DNA of 64,000 nucleotides, taken from NCBI RefSeq assembly GCF_036203305.1, contig NZ_CP108131.1, positions 6,758,001 through 6,822,000 on the forward strand. Reading direction: 5' to 3'. Of the stretch, positions 50,753 through 58,022 are shown in pieces. How positions within the stretch are numbered: the first letter of the stretch is position 1; each line of letters opens with the position of its first letter. The DNA is from Streptomyces sp. NBC_00190 (GTDB lineage Bacteria > Actinomycetota > Actinomycetes > Streptomycetales > Streptomycetaceae). The notes under the pieces are model-generated. The model ran no database searches. It was not told where the DNA came from and saw nothing but the letters and a program-made list of their open reading frames with translations. The position numbers were made by a program, and so were the translations under genes.

Positions 50753-51534
50753 CCACCGTACTGATCACCGGGGCCAGCGCCGGACTGGGCGCGGCCTTCG
50801 CCCGGGGCTTCGCCGCCAAGGGCTGCGGCCTGGTCCTCGTGGCCCGCGACAGGGACAGGCTGCGGTCCGTCGCCCGGGACCTCGGCCGGGAGTTCGGCAC
50901 GGCGGTCGAGGTGCTGCCCGCCGACCTGCTCGACGAGGCGGGCCTCGCGGCGGTCGCCGAGCGGCTCGCCGACCGGGCCCGGCCCGTGGACATCCTGGTG
51001 AACAACGCGGGCTTCGGGCTGCCCGCGCCCTTCCCGTACAGCCCGGTCGAGGACGAGGAGCGGATGCTCGACCTGCTGGTCAAGGTCCCGCTGCGGCTCA
51101 CCCACGCCGTGCTGCCGGGCCTGCGCGAGCGCCGCCGGGGCGCGGTGGTCAACGTCTCCTCGGTGGCCGGACTGCTGCCGACCGGCACGTACGGGGCCGC
51201 GAAGGCCTGGATCACCGCGTTCAGCGAGTCACTGCGGGTGGACATGGAACCGTACGGAGTCCGCGTGCTGGCGGTGGTCCCGGGCTTCACGCGCACCGAG
51301 TTCCAGGAACGCGCCGGGATGGACGTCAGCGCGCTGCGCGAGGCGGTCTGGCTGGAGCCGCAGGCCGTGGTGGACCAGGCGCTGCGGGACCTCGCGCTGC
51401 GCCGCCCGCTGAGCATCACGGGCCGCCGCTACAGGGCGTACGCGCTGGCGGTCCGCCATCTCCCGAGGGGCTTCGTGGCCCGCCGGATGGCCCGCACCCG
51501 GCGCGCCCCGGCAGACGGGCCGGACGAGCGCTGA
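50749..51534 (+). CDS. Short-chain dehydrogenase/reductase
   Basis: This 261-residue classical SDR has the nucleotide motif LITGASAGLGAAFARG, then DILVNNAGFGLP (NNAG), the catalytic Ser in VNVSSVAGLL and the YGAAK Tyr-x3-Lys. It ends with basic residues (RMARTRRAPADG), which may attach it to membrane or nucleic acid. The NADP preference is suggested by basic ARDRDR after strand 2. The start is TTG, overlapping the previous stop (TTGA), so translation is coupled to the membrane protein. The substrate is unknown, lipid or short ketone types being usual. Confidence 0.88.
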   Translation: MTTVLITGASAGLGAAFARGFAAKGCGLVLVARDRDRLRSVARDLGREFGTAVEVLPADLLDEAGLAAVAERLADRARPVDILVNNAGFGLPAPFPYSPVEDEERMLDLLVKVPLRLTHAVLPGLRERRRGAVVNVSSVAGLLPTGTYGAAKAWITAFSESLRVDMEPYGVRVLAVVPGFTRTEFQERAGMDVSALREAVWLEPQAVVDQALRDLALRRPLSITGRRYRAYALAVRHLPRGFVARRMARTRRAPADGPDER

Positions 51535-51554
51535 AACCGCCGCGGCAGCCCGAT

Positions 51555-51579
51555 GCGCGGCCCGGATACCGGTCCGCGC
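51555..51579. terminator. Bidirectional terminator, SDR / small secreted gene
   Basis: GCGCGG-x-CCGG and CCGG-x-CCGCGC (one mismatch) form a hairpin between convergent genes. Confidence 0.65.
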
Positions 51580-51607
51580 AGGGCCTGCTGTGAAGGGGAC
51601 GGATCAG

Positions 51608-51868
51608 CTACCAGCCGCCGTGTCCGCGACCGTGTCCTCCCCAACCGTTGTCGTCGTCATCGTCCCAGCCGCCGTGACGCCAGCCACTGTGGTGACCACC
51701 CCAGTCGTCGTCGTCATCGCCGCCGCAGCCGCCGCCGTTGACGTAGCTGACGTGCTGGGCCGGGGTTGCCGCCGAGGCGGTGCCCGCGGTGCCGAGTGCG
51801 GCTCCGCCGGCCAGCAGGAGACCGGCAGCGGAGGCCGCGAAAAGGCGCTTCGCTCGCTGTGCTTGCAT
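51608..51868 (-). CDS. Small secreted Asp/Gly/His/Trp-rich protein
   Basis: This 86-residue precursor has a clear signal peptide (RLFAASAAGLLLAGGAALGT, cleavage near ASAAT), followed by about 50 residues nearly free of ordinary hydrophobics: YVNGGGCGGDDDDDWGGHH then GWDDDDDNGWGGHGRGHGGW. Acidic DDDDD blocks and His/Trp repeats suggest metal binding, wall adhesion or mechanical roles. A single Cys could dimerise or cross-link. AGGAAAGGG lies upstream of the ATG. No homologue is recognised; it differs from chaplins and from SapB. A 5' leader hairpin is present. Confidence 0.75.
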   Translation of the reverse strand: MQAQRAKRLFAASAAGLLLAGGAALGTAGTASAATPAQHVSYVNGGGCGGDDDDDWGGHHSGWRHGGWDDDDDNGWGGHGRGHGGW

Positions 51869-52189
51869 GGGGATTCCCTTTCCTTCCACCCTCTCGCACC
51901 TCTGCGAGGTGTGCGGGAGCGGAACCGCGGCCGCCGAGGAAAAAACGTGCGGCACGGATCGGATACAGGGCCGCCGGAAATGCGGAAGCAGGTGTCCGGC
52001 CACGGTGCGGCTCGGACGCCACACGGTCCCGGAGCAGGCACGCGTCAGAGGTTCCACCCCTGCCGCCGCGAGACTCCGGCCATGGCAGTGTGCTCCGCGG
52101 TTGCGGCTCTCACCTACAAAGGCTAGTCGCGCACGCCCCGGTTGGCACCTCGGGAACGCAAAGTGCCGCCGACTGCCATTCCTGTCGGG
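51869..52189. other. Gene-free stretch between small secreted gene and ABC-F
   Basis: These 321 bp include the leader of the small secreted gene with its hairpin (51895-51915). No additional ORF is convincing on either strand and no promoter consensus stands out. Confidence 0.5.
51895..51915 (-). other. 5' leader hairpin of small secreted gene
   Basis: CGCAC(AC)CTC pairs with GAGGTGCG through TGC, 27 bp upstream of the ATG on the minus strand. It may be a transcript stabiliser or regulator target. Confidence 0.35.
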
Positions 52190-53827
52190 CTAGAGCTCGG
52201 TGACCTTGCCGTCGGAGACCTGGAGGCGGCGGGTCACCGAGACGGCGTCCAGCATGCGGCGGTCGTGGGTGACCAGCAGGAGCGTGCCCTCGTACGCCTC
52301 CAGGGCCGACTCCAGCTGCTCGATCGCCGGGAGGTCGAGGTGGTTGGTCGGCTCGTCCAGCACCAGCAGGTTCACCCCGCGGCCCTGGAGCAGAGCCAGG
52401 GCGGCGCGGGTGCGCTCGCCCGGTGACAGGGTGGCCGCGGGGCGCAGGACGTGGGCCGCCTTGAGGCCGAACTTGGCCAGCAGGGTGCGGACTTCGGCCG
52501 GCTCGGTGTCCGGGACGGCCGCGCAGAAGGCCTCCAGCAGCGGTTCGTCGCCGAGGAACAGGCCGCGGGCCTGGTCGACCTCGCCGATCAGGACGCCGGA
52601 GCCGAGGGTGGCGGAGCCGGAGTCCGGCGCCAGTCGGCCGAGCAGGACGGCCAGCAGCGTGGACTTGCCCGCGCCGTTGGCCCCGGTGATCGCCACCCGG
52701 TCCGCCCAGTCGATCTGGAGGCTCGCCGGGCCCAGGCGGAAGTCCCCGCGCTTGACCGCGGCTTCGCGCAGGGTGGCCACCACCGAGCCTGAGCGCGGGG
52801 CCGCCGCGATCTCCATGCGCAGCTCCCACTCCTTGCGGGGCTCCTCGACGACCTCCAGCCGCTCGATCGCCCGCTGCGTCTGGCGGGCCTTGGCGGCCTG
52901 CTTCTCGCTGGACTCGCCGCGCAGGTTCTTGCCGATCTTGTCGTTGTCGCTCGCCTTGCGACGGGCGTTGCGTACGCCCTTGTCCATCCAGTTGCGCTGC
53001 ATCTGGGCCCGGCCCTCAAGGGCGGACTTCTTGCCCGCGTACTCCTCGTACTCCTCGCGGGCGTGGTCGCGGGAGCGCTCGCGCTCCTCCAGGTAGGCGT
53101 CATAGCCGCCGCCGAAGAGGTTGATCTGCTGCTGGGCCAGGTCGAGTTCGAGGACCTTGGTGACGGTCCGCGTCAGGAACTCGCGGTCGTGACTGATCAC
53201 GACGGTGCCCGCGCGCAGCCCCTTGACGAACCGCTCCAGCCGCTCCAGACCGTCCAGGTCCAGGTCGTTGGTGGGTTCGTCGAGCAGGAAGACGTCGTAG
53301 CGGGACAGCAGCAGCGAGGCGAGGCCCGCGCGGGCCGCCTGGCCACCGGACAGCGCCGTCATGGGCAGGTCCAGGCCGACCGTGAGGCCGAGCTCGGCGG
53401 CGACCTCCTCGGACCGCTCGTCGAGGTCGGCGCCGCCGAGGTCCAGCCACCTGTCCAGCGCGGTCGCGTACGCGTCGTCCGCGCCCGGCGTCCCGTCCAC
53501 CAGCCCCTGCGTCGCCGCGTCGAGCTCCGCCTGCGCGGCGGCCACGCCCGTACGGCGCGCCAGGAAATCCCGTACCGACTCGGCGGCCCGGCGCTCCGGC
53601 TCCTGCGGGAGGTGCCCCACGGCGGCGGTGGGCGGGGAGAGCCGCAGCTCACCGGTCTCGGGGGTGTCCAGCCCGGCGAGCAGGCGCAGCAGGGTGGACT
53701 TCCCGGCGCCGTTCACGCCGACCAGGCCGATGACGTCGCCGGGCGCGACGACGAGGTCGAGATCGGCGAAGAGCGTGCGCTCACCGTGCGCGGCGGTGAG
53801 CTTCTTGGCGACGAGGGTTGCAGTCAT
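52190..53827 (-). CDS. ABC-F ATPase
   Basis: This is a 545-residue double ABC cassette without membrane part. Walker A motifs GVNGAGKSTLL (residue about 37) and GANGAGKSTLL (about 385), LSGGQ and LSPGE signatures, and two DEPTNDLDL/DEPTNHLDL Walker B motifs. The interdomain linker of about 80 residues is highly charged (RERSRDHAREEYEEYAGKKS). This subgroup (similar to Uup/EttA-like or OptrA-like) works on the ribosome. The ATG is preceded by only ten bases before a pyrimidine run, so ribosome site is weak. A promoter is not obvious. Confidence 0.9.
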   Translation of the reverse strand: MTATLVAKKLTAAHGERTLFADLDLVVAPGDVIGLVGVNGAGKSTLLRLLAGLDTPETGELRLSPPTAAVGHLPQEPERRAAESVRDFLARRTGVAAAQAELDAATQGLVDGTPGADDAYATALDRWLDLGGADLDERSEEVAAELGLTVGLDLPMTALSGGQAARAGLASLLLSRYDVFLLDEPTNDLDLDGLERLERFVKGLRAGTVVISHDREFLTRTVTKVLELDLAQQQINLFGGGYDAYLEERERSRDHAREEYEEYAGKKSALEGRAQMQRNWMDKGVRNARRKASDNDKIGKNLRGESSEKQAAKARQTQRAIERLEVVEEPRKEWELRMEIAAAPRSGSVVATLREAAVKRGDFRLGPASLQIDWADRVAITGANGAGKSTLLAVLLGRLAPDSGSATLGSGVLIGEVDQARGLFLGDEPLLEAFCAAVPDTEPAEVRTLLAKFGLKAAHVLRPAATLSPGERTRAALALLQGRGVNLLVLDEPTNHLDLPAIEQLESALEAYEGTLLLVTHDRRMLDAVSVTRRLQVSDGKVTEL

Positions 53828-53930
53828 GATGGCCCGATCCTATCCGGGCGCGCACTGCCCCCAGGGGCATGGCCGGATAGGTGGGATGCACGGCATTGCG
53901 GCCACCGGACTTCCGTCACACCATGGGGCC

Positions 53931-54887
53931 ATGTCGTTGCGAAACGTGCTCGTCCTCCTCTACGACGGGGTGCAGAGCCTGGACGTGACCGGGCCGGTCG
54001 AGGTGTTCTCCGCCGTGGCCCGGTTCCCCGGCCGGCCGGGTTACGAGATCCGGACGGTGTCGCCGGGCGGCGCGCCCGTCCGCACGAGCAGCGGGCTGAC
54101 CCTGATGCCGGACGGAGAGCTGGAGAGCGCCCGGCCGGGAGGGGGAACCACCCTGCTCGTGCCCGGTGGCCGGTACACGGCCGACTTCGAGCCCCGGATC
54201 ACCGACTGGCTGCGCGCTCACGGGGGTGGCGCGCGGCGGCTGGTGTCCGTGTGCACGGGCGGGCTGCTGCTCGCCGAGGCGGGACTGCTGGACGGGCGGC
54301 GGGCGACGACGCACTGGTACGTGTGCGAGCAGATGGCCCGGGACTACCCGGCCGTCGCGGTGGAGCCGGATCCCATCTACGTACGGGACGGGCCCGTGGC
54401 CACCTCGGCCGGGGTCACGGCGGGCATCGACCTCGCGCTCGCGCTGGTGGAAGAGGACCATGGGCGGGACGTGGCGCTCACGATCGCCCGGCACCTGGTG
54501 GTGTTCCTGCGCAGGCCCGGCAACCAGGCCCAGTTCAGCGCGCAGCTGGAGGCGCAGACGGCGCGGCGGGAGCCGTTGCGGGACGTGCAGCAGTTCATCA
54601 CCGAGCATCCGGGCGGGGACCTGAGCGTCGAGGCGCTGGCCGCCCGGGCCAGGCTGTCGCCGCGGCACTTCTCGCGCGCCTTCCAGGCGGAGACGGGGGT
54701 GACGCCGGGTCGCTACGTCGAGCGGGTGCGGGTCGAGCACGCGCGGCGCCTGCTGGAGGACAGCCGCGAGGGCGTCGCCCAGATCTCCCGGGCGTGCGGC
54801 TACGGCACGCCCGAGGCGCTGCGCCGGGCCTTCGTGAAGACCCTGGGCCAGTCCCCGGCCGAGTACCGCCGCCGCTTCGGCGCCTGA
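53931..54887 (+). CDS. GlxA family transcriptional regulator (DJ-1/AraC)
   Basis: This 318-residue regulator has an N-terminal DJ-1/PfpI-like domain at about residues 4 to 165 (LVLLYDGVQSLDVTGPVEVF, VCTGGLLLAEAGLLDGRRAT). An AraC-type HTH pair lies at residues 215 to 310 (SVEALAARARLSPRHFSRAF; ISRACGYGTPEALRRAFVKT). The Cys in SVCTGG is in the nucleophile elbow of DJ-1 proteins. GlxA regulators sense small molecules; the target is often an adjacent DJ-1 gene, as here. ATG at MSLRNV chosen after GGGGCC. Confidence 0.9.
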   Translation: MSLRNVLVLLYDGVQSLDVTGPVEVFSAVARFPGRPGYEIRTVSPGGAPVRTSSGLTLMPDGELESARPGGGTTLLVPGGRYTADFEPRITDWLRAHGGGARRLVSVCTGGLLLAEAGLLDGRRATTHWYVCEQMARDYPAVAVEPDPIYVRDGPVATSAGVTAGIDLALALVEEDHGRDVALTIARHLVVFLRRPGNQAQFSAQLEAQTARREPLRDVQQFITEHPGGDLSVEALAARARLSPRHFSRAFQAETGVTPGRYVERVRVEHARRLLEDSREGVAQISRACGYGTPEALRRAFVKTLGQSPAEYRRRFGA

Positions 54888-54997
54888 CCTCGGCACGCCC
54901 CGTACCCGGGGCCGCGCCCGGCCCCGGTCCGGGCGCGCGCCGACAGACCTGCCGTCCCCGGCCGGGGGCGGCGCCGATCGACCGCTCCGGAGGAGCC

Positions 54998-55624
54998 ATG
55001 CAGATCGCCGTACTGCTCTACGACCGCTTCACCGCCCTCGACGCCATCGGGCCCTTCGACACGCTCGGCCGCCTCCAGGGCGCCGAGACCGTGTTCGTGT
55101 CCGAGCGTCCCGGGCCCGTGCGGACCGACAACGGGTCGCTCGCCCTCGTCGCCGACAAGGCGCTCCACGAGGTGACCCGGCCCGACATCGTCGTCGTGCC
55201 CGGCGGACCGCATCCCGAGATCGAGATGAAGAATCCCGCGGTCCTCGACTGGCTGCGGGCCGTCGACGCCACCACCACCTGGACGACGTCCGTCTGCACA
55301 GGCTCCCTGCTGCTGGCCGCCGCCGGGCTGCTCGACGGGCGGCGGGCCGCGAGCCACTGGCTGTTCCTGGACCAGCTGCCGCGGTTCGGGGCCGAGCCCA
55401 CCGGGGAGCGGGTGGTGTCCGACGGGAAGTACGTCACCGCCGCGGGTGTCTCCGCCGGGATCGACATGGGCCTCACCCTGCTGGGCAGGATCGCCGGGGA
55501 CGAGTACGCCCAGACCGTCCAGCTGATGACCGAGTACGACCCCCAGCCGCCCTACGACGCGGGCTCCCCGGCCAAGGCCCCGGTCGAGATGGTCGCGCGA
55601 CTGCGGGCGGTCAGTCCTCTGTAG
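54998..55624 (+). CDS. DJ-1/PfpI family protein
   Basis: This 208-residue DJ-1 superfamily protein has IAVLLYDRFTALDAIGPFDT, VVVPGGPHPEI and the nucleophile elbow SVCTGSLLLAAAGLLDGRRA. It resembles the sensor half of its upstream GlxA neighbour, which suggests a duplication. Family members include glyoxalase III, isonitrile hydratase, chaperones and transcription cofactors; the SVCTGS context with a following HWLF resembles isonitrile hydratase (InhA). A strong AGGAG lies six bases before the ATG. The final 14 bases overlap the end of the convergent hydratase gene. Confidence 0.88.
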   Translation: MQIAVLLYDRFTALDAIGPFDTLGRLQGAETVFVSERPGPVRTDNGSLALVADKALHEVTRPDIVVVPGGPHPEIEMKNPAVLDWLRAVDATTTWTTSVCTGSLLLAAAGLLDGRRAASHWLFLDQLPRFGAEPTGERVVSDGKYVTAAGVSAGIDMGLTLLGRIAGDEYAQTVQLMTEYDPQPPYDAGSPAKAPVEMVARLRAVSPL

Positions 55625-56399
55625 GCAGGCCTTGCGCGCGCAGGCCCTCCGTCGGCCAGCGGAAGTCGGGTGCCCGGCGCTCCAGGAACGCGGCGACGCC
55701 CTCCGCGGTGTCGCCGCTTCCGGCCGCCTGCGCCGCCCAGTACCCGTCGCGGTCCGTCCGCCCGTCCGCGAACTCCTTGGCCGCGGCCTGGGTGAGCTGC
55801 GAGCGCGAGACCAGTACGCGCGTGAACTCGGCCACCCGCTTGTCCAGTTGGCCGGCCGGCAGCAGCTCGTCGAGGAAGCCGGTCCGCAGCGCCCGGTCCG
55901 CGTCGATCAACTCCGCCGAGAAGAGGAGGTACTTGGCGGCGGCCGGGCCGACCAGGGCCGTCAGCCGCCTGGTGGAGGAGGCCGGGTAGACGATGCCCAG
56001 CTTCGCCGGGGTCACCCCGTACGACGACCCCTCCTCCGCGAACCGAAGATCGCAGGCCGCGGCCAGCTGGCTACCGCCGCCCACGCAGAACCCGCGGATC
56101 GCCGCCAGCGTCGGCTTCGGGAAGGCGGCCAGCGCATCCTCCGCGGCGACGGCGAGTGCCTGCGGCTCGTCGTTCCCGGTCAGCGAGGAGATGTCCGCGC
56201 CCGCGCAGAAGGTCGGTCCCGCGCCGGTCAGGACGAGGACCCGTACGGCGGGGTCGGCCGCCAGGTCCGCCAGCAGCTCGGGCAGGGCCCGCCACATCGC
56301 GGCCGTCATGGCGTTCCGCTTGGCGGGGTGGGAGATGACGACGGTGGCGACCCCGTCGGCGACCGTGTGCAGGAGGGCTGCGTCCCGGGCTGCGTCCAT
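55611..56399 (-). CDS. Enoyl-CoA hydratase/isomerase family protein
   Basis: This 262-residue crotonase-fold protein hydrates or isomerises enoyl-CoA. It has VISHPAKRNAMTAAMW, VLTGAGPTFCAGADISSL (oxyanion Ala-Gly-Ala-Asp), AAIRGFCVGGGSQLAAACDLRFA and GVTPAKLGIVYPASSTRRLT. The second catalytic Glu position (GxPE in classical hydratases) reads GVTPA-K-L, and in this segment only one acidic residue is well placed, so hydratase activity is less certain. MDAARDAALL start chosen; a longer N-terminal extension lacks conservation. It is convergent with the DJ-1 gene. Confidence 0.88.
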   Translation of the reverse strand: MDAARDAALLHTVADGVATVVISHPAKRNAMTAAMWRALPELLADLAADPAVRVLVLTGAGPTFCAGADISSLTGNDEPQALAVAAEDALAAFPKPTLAAIRGFCVGGGSQLAAACDLRFAEEGSSYGVTPAKLGIVYPASSTRRLTALVGPAAAKYLLFSAELIDADRALRTGFLDELLPAGQLDKRVAEFTRVLVSRSQLTQAAAKEFADGRTDRDGYWAAQAAGSGDTAEGVAAFLERRAPDFRWPTEGLRAQGLPTED

Positions 56400-56713
56400 G
56401 CGCCGGATGCTATCCCGGGCCGTCGATCGGGCCGCCGACCGGGTGGCCACGGGCACGGGGCCCGGGGCATCCTGGGGCTGGTCAGGGAAGACGGGACGCC
56501 GGGCGGAGGCGGACACGGCGGAGATGGCGCGCGAGGCGGCCGGGAAACATCCCGTGGAAAATCAGGAACGGTCGAACAACTGACTCTGTCATACGCCAGC
56601 GGTCAGAATGTGTCCGAATCACGCTGACTTATGGTCAGCGGTCCGGTCCCGACCAGCCCGTTACCCACTCTGGACGCGTGGAGACGATCGAGCGCGAAGA
56701 CGGGGGACGGAAG
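56400..56713. other. Gene-free divergent region before RsbW-like gene
   Basis: These 314 bp hold a perfect GCTGAC-TTATG-GTCAGC dyad (56623-56639), which may be an operator for the ATP-binding protein gene, and the divergent promoters. A GTG-initiated extension of the downstream gene (56678) is possible but has weak ribosome pairing. Confidence 0.5.
56623..56639. promoter_or_regulatory. Inverted repeat GCTGAC-N5-GTCAGC
   Basis: Perfect 6+6 dyad 75 bp upstream of the chosen start of the ATP-binding protein. Candidate operator. Confidence 0.4.
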
Positions 56714-57238
56714 ATGGATGTCAGCGGGAACGTCCCGCCAGCCAGGGAGGGGGAGCCGGAGGCTCCGGCCGACCCCCTCGCGTACGAGGGAGTGTGGCGG
56801 TTCACCGCTCCCGCCGTAGAAGAATCCGTTCCGCAGGCTCGCCGTGCGGTCCGGGACCTCCTCGGGCGCCAAGGCGTGCCCGCCCAGCAGGACCTCGTGT
56901 ACGCGCTCCTGCTGATCGTCTCCGAACTGGTGACGAACTCGGTCCGGCACGCTGCCCTGCTCTCCCCGGAGGTCGCGGTCGAGGTCGCGATCGGCCGGGA
57001 GTGGGTACGGGTGGCCGTCGAGGACAACCACCCGTACCGGCCCAAGGCGCTGGAGGCCGATTTCGGCCAGACCGGCGGCCGGGGTCTGCTCCTGGTACGG
57101 GAGATCACGCGGGAGGCGGGCGGGGTCTGCGACGTCGAGCACACCTCGACCGGCGGCAAGGTCATCTGGGCGGCCCTGCCGATCACCGCACCGGCCGCTC
57201 CCGCCCCTGCCCCGGCCTCCGCGACCCCGGCCGGCTGA
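56714..57238 (+). CDS. RsbW/SpoIIAB-like ATP-binding anti-sigma factor type protein
   Basis: This 174-residue HATPase_c domain protein has SELVTNSVRHAALLS (N box) and NHPYRPKALEADFGQTGGRG then LLLVREITREAGG (G1/G2 boxes). Streptomycetes encode dozens of such serine kinases/anti-sigma-like proteins that act with anti-sigma-factor antagonists. No STAS or sigma gene adjoins, so the partner is elsewhere. ATG MDVSGN chosen because GGGGGA lies six bases upstream; GTG twelve codons earlier is a weaker alternative. Ends with an Ala/Pro-rich tail. Confidence 0.85.
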   Translation: MDVSGNVPPAREGEPEAPADPLAYEGVWRFTAPAVEESVPQARRAVRDLLGRQGVPAQQDLVYALLLIVSELVTNSVRHAALLSPEVAVEVAIGREWVRVAVEDNHPYRPKALEADFGQTGGRGLLLVREITREAGGVCDVEHTSTGGKVIWAALPITAPAAPAPAPASATPAG

Positions 57239-57243
57239 CCGGA

Positions 57244-57255
57244 GTACGGCCGTAC
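57244..57255. repeat. Perfect palindrome GTACGGCCGTAC
   Basis: A 12-bp perfect palindrome in the 36-bp convergent gap between the ATP-binding protein and idi. Too short alone to be a confident terminator. Confidence 0.3.
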
Positions 57256-57274
57256 CGACGTACCGATGCAGGGG

Positions 57275-57874
57275 CTACCAGCCCGCGGCTTCACCGGTCA
57301 GCTCGCGGATCGCGGGCCGCGCCGCGTCCAGCACGGTCATGAACCAGGCCGAGAACGGCACTTCGGCATGCCGCTTCGCCAATTCCTCGGCGGTGACGAA
57401 GGCGGTGTCCCCGACCTCCTCCGGATCCGGCCGCAGAGCCGCCTGCGCGAGTCCCACGAACAGGTGGTTGTACTCCTGCTCCACCAGACCCGATGCCGGG
57501 TCCGGGTGGTTGTAGCGCACCGTTCCCGCCTCTGCGAGGAGCGAGGGCGACAGCCCCAGCTCCTCGTGGGTCCGCCGGGCCGCCGCCGCGAACGGCGACT
57601 CCCCGGGGTAGGGGTGACCGCAACAGGTGTTCGACCAGACGCCGGGGGAGTGGTACTTCCCGAGGGCCCGCTGCTGGAGCAGCAGACGCCCCTGCTCGTC
57701 GAAGAGGAACACGGAGAACGCCCGGTGCAATTGCCCGGGTGCCTGATGGGCGGAGAGTTTCTCCGCCGTGCCGATCGTGTTCCCGGACTCGTCGACCAGT
57801 TCGAGCATGATCGGTTCTTGGGTCCCGGTGCCGTTGGTCGCGCTGTTCGCGGCGGTGGCTGGTGTGGTCGGCAT
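57275..57874 (-). CDS. idi: Isopentenyl-diphosphate delta-isomerase, type I
   Basis: This 199-residue Nudix-like enzyme interconverts IPP and DMAPP in isoprenoid synthesis. It has LHRAFSVFLFDEQGRLLLQQ, the active-site Cys in SNTCCGHPYPGES, the metal-binding THEELGLSPS-like Nudix helix (RRTHEEL), and EYNHLFVG containing the catalytic Glu. ATG giving MPTTPATA has AAGG about seven bases upstream; one two codons earlier is also possible. In several Streptomyces, idi lies near hopanoid genes, which may begin beyond the window. Confidence 0.94.
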   Translation of the reverse strand: MPTTPATAANSATNGTGTQEPIMLELVDESGNTIGTAEKLSAHQAPGQLHRAFSVFLFDEQGRLLLQQRALGKYHSPGVWSNTCCGHPYPGESPFAAAARRTHEELGLSPSLLAEAGTVRYNHPDPASGLVEQEYNHLFVGLAQAALRPDPEEVGDTAFVTAEELAKRHAEVPFSAWFMTVLDAARPAIRELTGEAAGW

Positions 57875-57952
57875 ACCCATCCTTCGCTTCGGACTCGGCC
57901 TTCAGTCTGCCGTACAAAAGAGGCTTGTCCCCACTTCGGAGATCCGCGCATG

Positions 57953-57987
57953 TCCGCCCCCGCCGCGTGATATGCGACGGGGGCGGA
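57953..57987 (-). terminator. Terminator of methyltransferase-GNAT gene
   Basis: TCCGCCCCCG pairs with CGGGGGCGGA (10 bp; an inner CGC/GCG pair tightens the loop). It is 36 bp past the stop of the fusion gene on the minus strand. Confidence 0.7.
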
Positions 57988-58022
57988 TCACTTCGCGTCA
58001 CGGCGCCCGCCGCGCCCCCGCG

